A stretch of DNA of 64,000 nt from Lachnospiraceae bacterium (GTDB taxonomy: Bacteria; Bacillota; Clostridia; Lachnospirales; Lachnospiraceae). Of the stretch, positions 1 through 8,028 are shown in pieces; position 1 is the stretch's first letter, and every line of letters starts with the position of its first letter. Both the position numbers and the translations under genes were made by a program. The stretch lies in contig CAJTEY010000004.1 in the NCBI GenBank assembly GCA_910575775.1, positions 1-64,000 on the forward strand. The letters are read 5' to 3'. The notes under the pieces were generated by a model. That model had not been told where the DNA came from. It made no database searches and saw only the letters and a list, made by a program, of their open reading frames with translations.

Positions 1-272
1 TTTTAATAAGCTTACAGATGCTGTTTTTCTTGAACATATGGATACCTCGCAATCAATAAGATAATTAATTGCGGGGCAACATTTTTCGGCGTACCTGTCA
101 AGTGTTTTTATTAAATTTTTTGAATTTTTTTCTGCTGTGTAAGAAGGAGTAACTATGGCTTAAGTTGACGACATTGAAGCCCCCTGACCCCCTTTGTTAC
201 AAAAATAAGCCCGCTCCAATGCTGCACTATTTTTCAAAATCCACTACATACGACTCACGAAAGGAGACATCT
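1..272 (+). promoter_or_regulatory. Leader region of mobC/relaxase; candidate oriT
   Basis: No gene of convincing length is seen here. An imperfect inverted repeat (CTCGCAAT and ATTGCGGG) lies at about 47-79. An AAGGAG Shine-Dalgarno (144-149) is followed by ATG GCT TAA (155-163), a start codon with a stop two codons later. Next comes a C-rich stretch at about 165-200 (GCCCCCTGACCCCC). A position directly upstream of a MobC-relaxase pair is where an origin of transfer is expected, so the C-rich segment is a candidate nic region. That assignment rests on context only. Confidence 0.35.
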
Positions 273-614
273 ATGCTAAACAGAACACGCAAACATTCCC
301 TGATCCTGTACCTGAACGATGATGAAAAATATATCCTCGACACAAAATATAAACTGTCCGGTATGCGCAGCCGCATGGCTTTCCTCCGGCACCTCATTAT
401 TTACGGATATGTCTATGATGTGGATTATAAGGAACTGCATGAGTACAACACGAATCTGTCCCGCATCGGGAACAGCTTAAACCAGATCGCCAGACGTATG
501 AACGCCACAGGACACATTTACGATGAGGATGTAAAAGAGGTAAAGGAGATGATGAAACAGGTATGGCATACACAAAAATCCATGCTGTCAAAGCAACCGT
601 GCATAAGGCAATAG
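273..614 (+). CDS. mobC: MobC-type relaxosome accessory protein
   Basis: This 113-aa protein is probably the MobC-like accessory factor that helps the relaxase bind and nick oriT. The N-terminus is basic (MLNRTRKHSLILYLNDDEK), and the segment YNTNLSRIGNSLNQIARRMN is the typical MobC/ribbon-helix-helix C-terminal signature of Firmicute conjugative elements. I chose the ATG at 273 because AAGGAG lies at 261-266; the frame is open further upstream but without a ribosome-binding site. The 3' end overlaps the relaxase start by 52 bp, which implies coupled translation. Family identity is fairly sure; partner specificity is inferred from adjacency. Confidence 0.8.
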   Translation: MLNRTRKHSLILYLNDDEKYILDTKYKLSGMRSRMAFLRHLIIYGYVYDVDYKELHEYNTNLSRIGNSLNQIARRMNATGHIYDEDVKEVKEMMKQVWHTQKSMLSKQPCIRQ

Positions 615-1927
615 CCTACATCTGCAACCCGGATAAAACCGATGGCAGCCTGTTAATTTCCTCCTATGGGTGCAGCCCGGAGACTGCCCATTTCGACTTT
701 AAGTTTGCACTGTCAAAGACTTCACAGAATGACGAAAACAAGGCGTACCATCTGATCCAGTCCTTCCTCCCCGGCGAGGTCGATTTTGATACGGCGCACC
801 AGATCGGCATGGAGCTTGCCGATAAAGTTTTAGAGGGGAAGTATTCCTATGTGGTCAGTACGCATATAGACAGGGATCACATTCATAACCACATCATCTT
901 CTGCGCTGCCGACAACATCGACCACCACAAATACAATGACTGCAAAAGAAGTTATTACCGTATCCGTCACTTAAGCGATGAACTGTGCAGGGAGTACCAT
1001 TTATCCGTCATCGTGCCGGACGGACAGCGCGGAAAAAAGTACAACGAATGGTCTGCAGACAAACACGGCGATTCCCGCAAATCAGAACTGCGCAGGGATA
1101 TCAATGCCGCCATCAGATCCGCCGATACTTATGATGAGTTCCTGCATCTTCTGCGGGCAAAAGGCTACGTTGTGAAAGGGGAAACCCTTGACGGAAAATC
1201 TCCAAAATACATTTCCTTCCTGCCTCCGGGCAGGGAGCGTTTTGTGCGCGGCAGCGTTAAGTCCCTTGGGGCAGAATACACGAAGGAGCGCATCGCTGAG
1301 CGGATTTCTGAAAATGTGCAGAACCGTGGAAAAGCCCTGACAGTCGGTTCTACAGGGAAACGCCTGATCGACACTTCACAGGAAAAGTTTCAGAAAAGTG
1401 CTGGTTTAAAACGCTGGGCTGAGATCGAAAACCTCAAAACAGCCGCCAGCGCATACAGTAAAGTAAACTCTATCGCTGACCTGGAAAAGAAAATCGCAGA
1501 ATGTTCCGCCTCTGCCAAAAGTAACCGTGAGAAACTTACTATCCTTGAGCGCCGAATGAAAAGCATGGCAGAAATCATAAAATACGCGCAGCAATATCAG
1601 GAGAACCGTCCTTATCAGATCCGCTACCGCAAAGCCAAAAATCCCGACGATTATTTTCAAAAACATGAGACGGAACTGATTTTGTATGACGGTGCAAAAG
1701 AAATGCTGCGCAGGGCAAAGATCGATCACCGTACTCTTGATATAAACAAACTACGCGCAGAGTTTTCGCAGATGGAACAGAAGAAAAAAGAACTGCGGCA
1801 GGCTTATCAGACTGCAGAAAAAGACGGCAGACGCTTGGAGCGTGAACTGGATAAACTGGAACAGTATCTGAGCACTGAACCGAACACTATTTCCGTGCAG
1901 AAAAACACGAAAGAGCCGACACTCTGA
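563..1927 (+). CDS. Relaxase/mobilization nuclease (MOBP type) of the host ICE
   Basis: A 454-aa relaxase that would nick oriT and pilot single-stranded DNA into the type IV secretion channel. Residues 101-110 (HIDRDHIHNH) are the metal-binding three-histidine motif of the relaxase/VirD2 superfamily, preceded by the VVST strand; Tyr20 in the N-terminal AIAYICNP segment is a plausible nicking tyrosine. After about residue 280 the protein becomes charged and coiled-coil-like (LEKKIAECSAS, MEQKKKELRQAY). It overlaps mobC and starts inside it without a strong Shine-Dalgarno, so it is probably translationally coupled. It is one of three relaxases here and the only one outside the nested island, so it is assigned to the host ICE. 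Confidence 0.88.
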   Translation: MAYTKIHAVKATVHKAIAYICNPDKTDGSLLISSYGCSPETAHFDFKFALSKTSQNDENKAYHLIQSFLPGEVDFDTAHQIGMELADKVLEGKYSYVVSTHIDRDHIHNHIIFCAADNIDHHKYNDCKRSYYRIRHLSDELCREYHLSVIVPDGQRGKKYNEWSADKHGDSRKSELRRDINAAIRSADTYDEFLHLLRAKGYVVKGETLDGKSPKYISFLPPGRERFVRGSVKSLGAEYTKERIAERISENVQNRGKALTVGSTGKRLIDTSQEKFQKSAGLKRWAEIENLKTAASAYSKVNSIADLEKKIAECSASAKSNREKLTILERRMKSMAEIIKYAQQYQENRPYQIRYRKAKNPDDYFQKHETELILYDGAKEMLRRAKIDHRTLDINKLRAEFSQMEQKKKELRQAYQTAEKDGRRLERELDKLEQYLSTEPNTISVQKNTKEPTL

Positions 1928-1954
1928 GCGGCATCCACTGTCATAAATTTTTTA

Positions 1955-1982
1955 TTGAGTATCTTTTGAAAAATGGTATACT
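1955..1982 (+). promoter_or_regulatory. Predicted promoter for the Rpn-family gene
   Basis: TTGAGT (1955-1960) and TATACT (1977-1982) are separated by 16 bp, about 50 bp before the start codon of the following gene. Confidence 0.5.
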
Positions 1983-2032
1983 ATAGTTAACAGCAGGCGT
2001 TTTATGCTGTGAATACAAACAAAGGATCAGGC

Positions 2033-2857
2033 ATGAGCAATAAGGCAAAAATACGAGAAGAGGCAAAAAAACTGAATCCCATCGACGACCTGATGTTCCG
2101 CACGATGGCAGAAGATAAAGCGTTCTGCGAAGAAATCCTGCGGGTGATCCTGTCAGATCCGGCGCTTACGGTACTGGAATCCACGCCCCAATATGCCGGG
2201 ACTAATCCGCAGGGACGCTCCGTGATCCTTGACGCCAAATGTGTCCTTGGGGACGGACGGAAAACGGACATCGAAGTGCAAAAGGCGAATGACACCGATC
2301 ATCAGCGCCGTGTCCGCTACAATGGCGCGATCCTTACAACCAACCTCACCGATCCAGGCGAGAAGTTTGAGAACATTCCCGATGTCTGCGTTGTATTCAT
2401 CTCCCGCTTTGACATCTTTGATGGAAATCATTCTTTATATCATGTGGATCGGATTATAAGGGAAACCGGAAAAGTTGTCGATAACGGATTTGAAGAGGTT
2501 TACGTCAATGCAAAAGTAAAGGACGGCTCCGAAGTATCCGAGCTGATGGAAGTATTTGTTGACGATGCTGCATACAACAGCAAATTTCCCGTTACCTCCG
2601 GCAGTAAGCGCCGGTATAAAACGACAGAGGAGGGACAGCAGGTTATGTGTGAAATTATGGAAAGAATTGCAAAAGAAGAACGTAACGAGGGCAGACTTGA
2701 AGGCAGACTTGAAGGCAGACTTGAGGGCGAAACTCGTATCAATACCCTCAACTCTATTTTGATTAATCTGAACAGATTTGATGACTTAAAACGCGCTGCT
2801 ACGGACAAAGACTTTCAAATGCAGCTTATGATTGAACTTCTGCCGGAAGATATGTAA
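2033..2857 (+). CDS. Rpn family recombination-promoting nuclease / PD-(D/E)XK transposase-like protein
   Basis: A 274-aa protein of the Rpn/PDDEXK-2 family, many members of which are annotated as putative transposases and promote RecA-independent recombination. The N-terminal block NPIDDLMFRTMAEDKAFCEE, the nuclease core GDGRKTDIEVQ (acidic and Glu-X-Gln catalytic residues) and the following RRVRYN are characteristic. I chose ATG 2033, 7 nt after AAAGGA; an in-frame GTG lies at 2009. The C-terminal linker carries a tandem EGRL repeat typical of the family. It has its own promoter and a terminator-like hairpin downstream, so it is probably an autonomous cargo gene. Confidence 0.85.
   Translation: MSNKAKIREEAKKLNPIDDLMFRTMAEDKAFCEEILRVILSDPALTVLESTPQYAGTNPQGRSVILDAKCVLGDGRKTDIEVQKANDTDHQRRVRYNGAILTTNLTDPGEKFENIPDVCVVFISRFDIFDGNHSLYHVDRIIRETGKVVDNGFEEVYVNAKVKDGSEVSELMEVFVDDAAYNSKFPVTSGSKRRYKTTEEGQQVMCEIMERIAKEERNEGRLEGRLEGRLEGETRINTLNSILINLNRFDDLKRAATDKDFQMQLMIELLPEDM
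2687..2728 (+). repeat. In-frame 12-bp tandem repeat
   Basis: Three-plus copies of a 12-bp unit (GGCAGACTTGAA and variants) encode the EGRL repeats near the C-terminus of the Rpn-family protein. The period is a multiple of three, so copy-number change would preserve the frame. Confidence 0.8.
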
Positions 2858-2864
2858 CATAGTA

Positions 2865-2903
2865 AAATCCGATGTATTCCATCTTGGGAACATCGGATTT
2901 TTT
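2865..2903 (+). terminator. Intrinsic terminator, possibly bidirectional
   Basis: AAATCCGATGT (2865-2875) pairs with ACATCGGATTT (2890-2900) around a 14-nt loop, followed by T-rich sequence. It sits between convergent genes, so it can serve the Rpn gene and the minus-strand HTH gene. Confidence 0.75.
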
Positions 2904-2905
2904 AT

Positions 2906-3136
2906 TCATATATTGTATTTCATTTTTTCCTCATCCGTCAGAACCACCTCAATGATATCCCCCGGCTGCAGGTTACACATAACACAGATTTTATTTAATG
3001 TTTCCAGTGTTATACTCTTCCCTGCCTTGATATTGGTTATGGTCTGCCTTGGCAGTAAATTTTCCCTCTGAATTCTGGTCTGATTGAAACCATTATTACT
3101 CAATTCCTTAAACACATCTATTTTATATCTTATCAT
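2906..3136 (-). CDS. Small XRE/Cro-type helix-turn-helix regulator
   Basis: A 76-aa single-domain regulator. The sequence NQTRIQRENLLPRQTITNIKAGKS is a helix-turn-helix of the Cro/C1 type, and ITLETLNKICVMCNLQPGDIIE is the usual YozG/DUF-like C-terminal half. The start is ambiguous: AAAGGA at 3149-3154 abuts one ATG (3148) and lies 12 nt from the next (3136), so the shorter form is listed. It faces the Rpn gene across a shared terminator. Targets are unknown; similar small regulators recur at 11716 and 48876 in this window. Confidence 0.72.
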   Translation of the reverse strand: MIRYKIDVFKELSNNGFNQTRIQRENLLPRQTITNIKAGKSITLETLNKICVMCNLQPGDIIEVVLTDEEKMKYNI

Positions 3137-3209
3137 ACTTATATCCATTCCTTTCGCTTCGCTCAGGCACAAAACGTTATGAAAATGGTTGCCCAAGCTT
3201 ATTTATCCT

Positions 3210-3440
3210 TTATAATTCTTCTTGTAGGGAACTCGGTATACTACAAATCACGGGGAGGTGAGTGGGCTGTCCGGCTTGCCGGATGACCGTATACTTATAT
3301 GTGTAGTCCGCCTTTTCAAGCACAAATAAGTGTGACTTTGAGCACGTAATCTTATCTTTGTATAAACAATCTCGTTTATGGCTCAGGCGTTCAGTCAATG
3401 CCGTCCCTCCCTATAATCTTTAGCGAACCTTCTGGTTCTG
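3210..3440 (+). ncRNA. Candidate IS110 bridge RNA (5' non-coding region)
   Basis: About 250 bp lie between the minus-strand HTH gene and the transposase start with no supported ORF. IS110-group elements are known to encode a structured bridge RNA here, whose two loops pair with target and donor DNA. Visible hairpins are TCCGG-CTTG-CCGGA (3270-3283), ATAAAC/GTTTAT (3362-3379) and GAACC-TTCT-GGTTC (3425-3438), the last ending just before the transposase Shine-Dalgarno (AAAGGAG, 3441). A near-repeat CGGTATAC/CCGTATAC occurs at about 3234 and 3287. The RNA, its boundaries and its guide loops are inferred, not demonstrated. Confidence 0.5.
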
Positions 3441-3452
3441 AAAGGAGTCCCT

Positions 3453-4772
3453 ATGGCTTTAAAAATCGTGTACAAAATCTGCTGTGGCATTGATGTCCAC
3501 AAGACTTTTGTAGTGGCCTGTATCGCCTCCACCAATAATAAAGGCGTCACCACTTATGAGAGCCACCGTTTTTCAACCTACACGAAGGGTCTGAAAGATT
3601 TGTTACAATGGCTTCTCGCACACAATTGCAAGGATGTCTGTATGGAATCTACCGATAAATACTGGATCCCTGTTTACAACATCTTAGAAGATGATTGTTC
3701 GATCGTCCTTGCTCATCCTAAATATGTTAAGGCTATCCGTGGAAAGAAAACTGACAGGAAAGATGCCAAATGGATTGCTGACCTGTTCAAGCATGATCTT
3801 GTTGCCGGAAGCTTTATGCCGCCCGCTGACATCCACCAGCTTCGTGACCTTATGCGCTACCGTTTCAAACTGACCTGCTTTAGATCAAGTGAAAAGAATC
3901 GTTTGCAGAACTGTCTCACGGTTTCCAATATCCAGTTGGGAAACGTTGTTTCGGACACCTTCGGCAAATCTGCTCAGGCAATACTGGATAAGATTTTAGA
4001 AAACCCTGAAGATACTTCCTTTGACCTTGAACCACTTGTTTTCAAAAGTCTGAAAAAGAAGCTCCCTGAACTGCGTGACGCCATTGACGGCTATATCACA
4101 CCAGAACAGGCCGGTAAACTCAAAGTGATCAAAGGCCACTTCGAAGACCTTGAATCCCGGAAAGCAGAGCTTGAAGAACTCATTCTTGCGCTCGCCGCTC
4201 CCTATCAGCAGGAACTTGCCATTCTTCAAACCGCTCCTGGTATCAGCAGTGTTTTCACTGCCATCGGAATCATTTCCGAAATCGGTACCAACATGGAGGC
4301 TTTTCCTTCGGCGAAACACCTTTGCTCATGGGCTGGGCTTACCCCGTCCAACAATGAAAGTGCAGGGAAGAAAAAATCTGTCCGGGTCTCCAAAGCCGGA
4401 TGCTGCATCAAGCCGCTGCTTGTGCAGTGTGCCAATGCTGTTGTTACCAGCAAAAAGCATCCTGAGATTCGCAACCGCTATCTCCGTCTCAAAAAGCGTC
4501 GCGGTCACAAGAAGTCAGTCATTGCCATAGCAAGAATGCTTCTGACCGCATTATACCATATGCTGAAGAACGGAGAAAACTATAATGCGGAACTTTATCG
4601 AAAATCCGCCCTGCCTCCGGCAGACCGTGAGATCACGGTAGAGCAGGCAATCATCATAGCAAGAAATCAAGGCTATAAGATTAAGTCAGAACTGCATAAC
4701 CTTAACATTTTCAATATTCAAGTTTTAAAGCAGCCACCGCATGATGGCTTGTTTGTCGTGTGCTTAAAGTAA
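3453..4772 (+). CDS. tnp: IS110-family transposase (DEDD recombinase)
   Basis: A 439-aa transposase, full length for the family. The N-terminal RuvC-like DEDD domain shows D14 (CGIDVHK), E65 (VCMESTDKYW) and the KTDRKDAKW block (D101/D104, D110). The C-terminal Transposase_20 domain contains APGISSVFTAIGIISEIG and the serine-bearing WAGLTPSNNESAGK segment; this Ser is the second catalytic element of the family. The start follows AAAGGAGTCCCT. The reading frame is intact and all signature residues are present, so the element may be active, probably guided by the upstream RNA. Confidence 0.92.
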   Translation: MALKIVYKICCGIDVHKTFVVACIASTNNKGVTTYESHRFSTYTKGLKDLLQWLLAHNCKDVCMESTDKYWIPVYNILEDDCSIVLAHPKYVKAIRGKKTDRKDAKWIADLFKHDLVAGSFMPPADIHQLRDLMRYRFKLTCFRSSEKNRLQNCLTVSNIQLGNVVSDTFGKSAQAILDKILENPEDTSFDLEPLVFKSLKKKLPELRDAIDGYITPEQAGKLKVIKGHFEDLESRKAELEELILALAAPYQQELAILQTAPGISSVFTAIGIISEIGTNMEAFPSAKHLCSWAGLTPSNNESAGKKKSVRVSKAGCCIKPLLVQCANAVVTSKKHPEIRNRYLRLKKRRGHKKSVIAIARMLLTALYHMLKNGENYNAELYRKSALPPADREITVEQAIIIARNQGYKIKSELHNLNIFNIQVLKQPPHDGLFVVCLK

Positions 4773-4875
4773 CGGATACTCTCTACTTTTCATTTTCAAT
4801 CTTTCCTCCATTTACAAAGTAACATCTGGCAGAATGGTTGTCAATATGTTTATACCAATATTAGTATATTTTGTA

Positions 4876-4904
4876 TTGACATTATACTATTAGTAGTATA
4901 TACT
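4876..4904 (+). promoter_or_regulatory. Consensus promoter with repeated operator-like motif for the symE operon
   Basis: TTGACA (4876-4881) and TATACT (4899-4904) have an ideal 17-bp spacer. The region from about 4853 to 4920 is built of repeated TATTAGTA/TACTATTA units in both orientations that overlap both promoter boxes, suggesting a bound repressor. Confidence 0.72.
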
Positions 4905-4941
4905 ATTATTAGTGTATAAAGGATTAAGGGGAACATGCAAC

Positions 4942-5259
4942 ATGTTTACTACAGAAGAGCTTAAAAATATTGACTGTACTTACTTTCATATCATAAGCGC
5001 TGGCTGCTACTGCGTCACACTGCAGTCCAGAAACACAAACCACTACTGGCACATCATACATCAGCAGTACCCGTCCTTTACCACATGCAAAATCCAGCAT
5101 AAGCACAAGCAGTCCAGCCCCTTCCACGAACAGGGAACCGCCCCTACTCTCGGACAGGCTATAGATAAGATTAAGGCACACGACTTTTACCATCTTCATG
5201 TAAGAACTAAGAAAAAAGTCTGCAAAGGCACAGACCAGAAAGGGAGGAAATCAGCATGA
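4942..5259 (+). CDS. Hypothetical protein preceding symE
   Basis: A 105-aa protein I do not recognise by function. It begins MFTTEELKNIDC, is rich in His, Tyr and Cys (HYWHIIHQQYPSF) and ends basic. The ATG at 4942 was chosen because AAGGGG (4926-4931) precedes it by 10 nt; the frame is open slightly further upstream. Its stop overlaps the symE start (ATGA), so the two are almost certainly translated from one message driven by the 4876 promoter. A role as modulator or partner of the toxin is only a positional inference. Confidence 0.6.
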   Translation: MFTTEELKNIDCTYFHIISAGCYCVTLQSRNTNHYWHIIHQQYPSFTTCKIQHKHKQSSPFHEQGTAPTLGQAIDKIKAHDFYHLHVRTKKKVCKGTDQKGRKSA

Positions 5260-5444
5260 CAGAAAAAAACAGAAAGATGACCGTCTATAAGACAACAGGA
5301 GCCGGCTATCGACACATTCCACAGATCAAGATGCAGGGGGACTGGCTTCTGAAAGCGGGTTTCTCTATAGGCGACCATATTCAGATTAAATGCAAGCAAA
5401 ACAAGCTCGTGATTACGAAAAGAGGTGCTGAACACGCCGGATAA
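5256..5444 (+). CDS. symE: SymE-family toxin (type I addiction module type)
   Basis: A 62-aa protein with the SymE signature: IPQIKMQGDWLLKAGFSIGD followed by HIQIKCKQNKLVITK, an AbrB-like swapped-hairpin fold that in Escherichia coli SymE is SOS-induced, toxic, and repressed by an antisense RNA (SymR). Start is ATG 5256 after GGGAGG, overlapping the upstream stop by 4 bp. Unlike E. coli symE it is the second gene of an operon. An antisense RNA could not be identified by eye. Family call is good; toxicity is inferred. Confidence 0.75.
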   Translation: MTEKNRKMTVYKTTGAGYRHIPQIKMQGDWLLKAGFSIGDHIQIKCKQNKLVITKRGAEHAG

Positions 5445-5633
5445 ATTTCGTAGACATTTTGCGCTTTTCATGAAGTAAATCCACCGAATTCAAATAATTT
5501 CTTCAAACAAGTGTATTTCTGATTCGGCTAATTCCGCATAAATAAAAAATAGGCTTCGCCTATTCAACTCCCCTGCCCCTCAATCATGAGGGGTGGGATT
5601 CCCTTTTTACGACTTTTCTTTCATAATAGACTT

Positions 5634-6767
5634 ATGAATATCCTGCAAACCATTTTTAAAGACCATTATGAAGAAATGTTATATATTTTACATCCCCGTC
5701 AAGCTGTCATTGATAACGTTGACAAGATGATAGGCTGTGGTGACCCTTCCTTCGGCGGTGCCATGTATGCCTGTTCCAAATGTGGCAGCCTAAAATTTGT
5801 CCCCTTCCGTTGCAAGAGCAGGTTCTGTCCATCCTGTGGTGTCAAATACTGCCTAGACAGATCCAATGCCATGGCTTTTAAATTAATCCAGTCTACCCAT
5901 CGCCACTGCGTTTTTACCATTGACAAAGAGCTCCGTCACTTTTTTCTTGAAGACCGTTCTCTTCTTGACTGTCTGTTCCATGCTGTCCGCAGTGTTGTTC
6001 TTACAGATCAACAAATCAAAGAACTTTGTACCCGGCTTTATCTGTGTCCTTCATACTTTTGGCCGTCCCCTTGAATGAAATCCTCATATTCACTGCCTGA
6101 TTTCGGAAGGTGGTTTCTCCGACGATGGCTTTTGGCGTGTCGTTAAACATTTCAACTATACCCTTCTCCCCAGGTCTTTCCAGACCGCGCTTCTTAACGA
6201 AATGGAAAAACGTATCGGCCCTTCCTTCAAAAAACCAAAGCCCTTATTTACAAAAAAGATACCAATGGTTTCTATGTCTTTGCAAAACCTAATCTTTGTG
6301 ATACAAAAACTGTTGTCAAATACATCAGCAGATACCTGGGCCGTCCAGTTATTGCCTTAAACCGTATTGATTCTTATGACGGTGAAAATGTCACTTTTCA
6401 TTATAACCGGCACCAGGATAATGCCTTCGTAAAGAAAACTATTCCTGCTCTGGACTTTATTTCTTTACTAATCCAGCACATACCTGAGCCGCATTACAAA
6501 ATGACCCGTTATTATGGCCTCTATGCCAGACACCGTAAAAATGACCCAAAACTCTGGCACGCCATTCCAAAAGACAGGCATAAATTCATCTGCAGTTTCA
6601 CAAAATGACGCAATCACATCGCTGCTTCTTTTTGTTACGACCCTCTTTGTTGTCCCGTCTGCAAAACTGTCATGACACTGACTGACCTTTACTACAGCCA
6701 CAGACGGGTTCCTCTGGAAGAAATGTACGAAAGGACTATTGCTAAATTCAAATGCCGTTCTGCTTGA
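5634..6767 (+). pseudogene. Degenerate IS91-family transposase
   Basis: The first 120 codons read MNILQTIFKDHYEEML and a zinc-binding domain (CSKCGSLKFVPFRCKSRFCPSCG) typical of IS91/ISCR Y2 transposases. The frame is lost near 6000, and recognisable coding resumes in other frames: WRVVKHFNYTLL near 6140, KYISRYLGRPVIALNRIDSYDG at 6320-6380, then an in-frame stop at 6605-6607 followed by CCPVCKTVMTLTDLYYSHRRVP to a final stop at 6767. Several frameshifts plus the stop make it a clear pseudogene. Confidence 0.85.
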
Positions 6768-6826
6768 TTTATCTTCCTATCTGCTTCATACTGTATCTAT
6801 CAGCAGACAGGGAGGTACATACATTA

Positions 6827-7021
6827 ATGGATTCAAATGCTCTAGAGGAACTTCGTAACAAATATATCAAAAATCCTCCAAAGGGAATGGCGGCAAAACT
6901 CGTTAAGAACATGTCGGACTCAGACCTTTTGGACATGCACTATTTTCTAACCAAAGATGACGACTGGGATGGTGATGAGCCGGAAGAAGGATGCTATATA
7001 GACCTCTTTGAGTATATTTGA
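6827..7021 (+). CDS. Small acidic hypothetical protein
   Basis: A 64-aa ORF starting MDSNALEELRNKYIKNPPKG and ending with a strongly acidic segment (DDDWDGDEPEEG). GGAGG at 6811-6815 supports ATG 6827. It lies directly after the IS91 remnant and abuts the IS4 fragment, so it may be a passenger of one of those insertions. No function is recognised. Confidence 0.5.
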   Translation: MDSNALEELRNKYIKNPPKGMAAKLVKNMSDSDLLDMHYFLTKDDDWDGDEPEEGCYIDLFEYI

Positions 7022-7386
7022 TGAGATGGCGTATAGAAGAATATTTCAGATTCAAGAAACAGCAGTTTGCACTTGAAGATCTACGGGTAATGTCCTTGCA
7101 GTCCATCCGTAACCTGAACCTGTTTGCCATGCTTGCGGCAGGATACATCGGGCTGACTTCTTCTGTACATGAGGAAAGCATTTTTCTGATGGAACTAAAA
7201 GAATGTTCCAAACGGATTTATGAGGTTCCGCCATTCATTTTTTATGCGTTGGGCTATGCAATAGAACGCTTTCTGTCCATGGACAGGAAAGGTATAAGCA
7301 GCTTCTTTCCCCAAAGAGTGAAATCACAGCAGCTAAACCTGTTTGATCACTTTAAAATAGCGGATGCCGGAGCGTTTGTCCTTTAA
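7021..7386 (+). pseudogene. C-terminal remnant of an IS4-type transposase
   Basis: The segment RWRIEEYFRFKKQQF fits the Y-(2)-R-(3)-E-(6)-K-like signature of IS4-family DDE transposases, and the following LEDLRVMSLQSIRNLNL is the usual C-terminal helix. The N-terminal two thirds, including both catalytic Asp regions, are missing. The fragment runs straight on from the small acidic ORF. It is inert as a transposase. Confidence 0.75.
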
Positions 7387-8028
7387 AAATGGGGAAACTC
7401 AAAATCTGTCTTTGTATTGCCATTTTCCCTGCTTCCTGTTATTCTGTTTGTATCTGTCTTTCCCCCCCTTAGACGGGAATCTCGGATTACTATTCACGTA
7501 CAAATTTTGTACCACAAAATTCACGTCTGTTTTCTCCGATATTTCAGCCAGTGGTCTACGCCTTTTATCTGACATATAGCACCTTAACTAATAAATAAAG
7601 ATACACAAAAAAGAGCAGACTCCAGATATAATCTGTGGTCTAATCTATTCCCTTAAAAACCAAAAACACATTATTAGCATAGTGATATATATTTAGTCTC
7701 ACATGCAAATTTAACTTCTTTTGCGGTTCTTCTGTCATTCGTAACTGCTTCGCTCTCCCGAAAGTCCAAACGATTCATCAAAGCTGAAGCTTCTACTGCC
7801 CCAATCATTCTAAAAACTTTTCCATTCCATGTAGCTTTTCAAAAAACGACATCATATTGTTCCTGCATAATATCTTTGAGAATATCCGCTCAATTCATCT
7901 TTGTTGAAAAATTCCTTGTTCCGCAATCTTACCACTTTCTATGTTTTGTAATTTCGGCTTTCAGCTCTGTAGCATGTGACTGATTTTGTTATTTTAGACA
8001 CAGTGTTTCTCTTAAAAAAACTGTTTAG
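7387..8028. other. AT-rich intergenic region without a supported gene
   Basis: About 640 bp with no ORF I would defend. The palindrome GTACAAATTTTGTAC lies at about 7498-7512. The segment 7457-7500 resembles 11229-11273 and is listed as a repeat. No clear intrinsic terminator for the minus-strand operon ending at 8029 was found. Confidence 0.5.
7457..7500 (+). repeat. Imperfect direct repeat, copy 1 (flanks the RCC1/SRAP cargo)
   Basis: TCTTTCCCCCC..GGGAATCTCGG..ATTCACG here matches CTTTCCCCC..GCGAATCTCGG..ATTCACG at 11229-11273 in the same orientation; roughly three quarters of about 44 positions agree. The pair brackets the 3.7-kb block 7500-11229. Confidence 0.45.

Larger units (their letters stand above)
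3200..4800 (+). mobile_element. IS110-family insertion sequence
   Basis: The element comprises a long 5' non-coding region (about 3200-3452) and an intact DEDD transposase. IS110 elements lack long terminal inverted repeats and leave little target duplication, so exact ends cannot be read here; 3200 and 4800 are approximate. Confidence 0.7.

Noticed and set aside
2687-2728. 12-bp tandem repeats as a phase-variation tract
   Set aside because: The period is a multiple of three, so copy change cannot switch the frame, and EGRL repeats are usual in this family.
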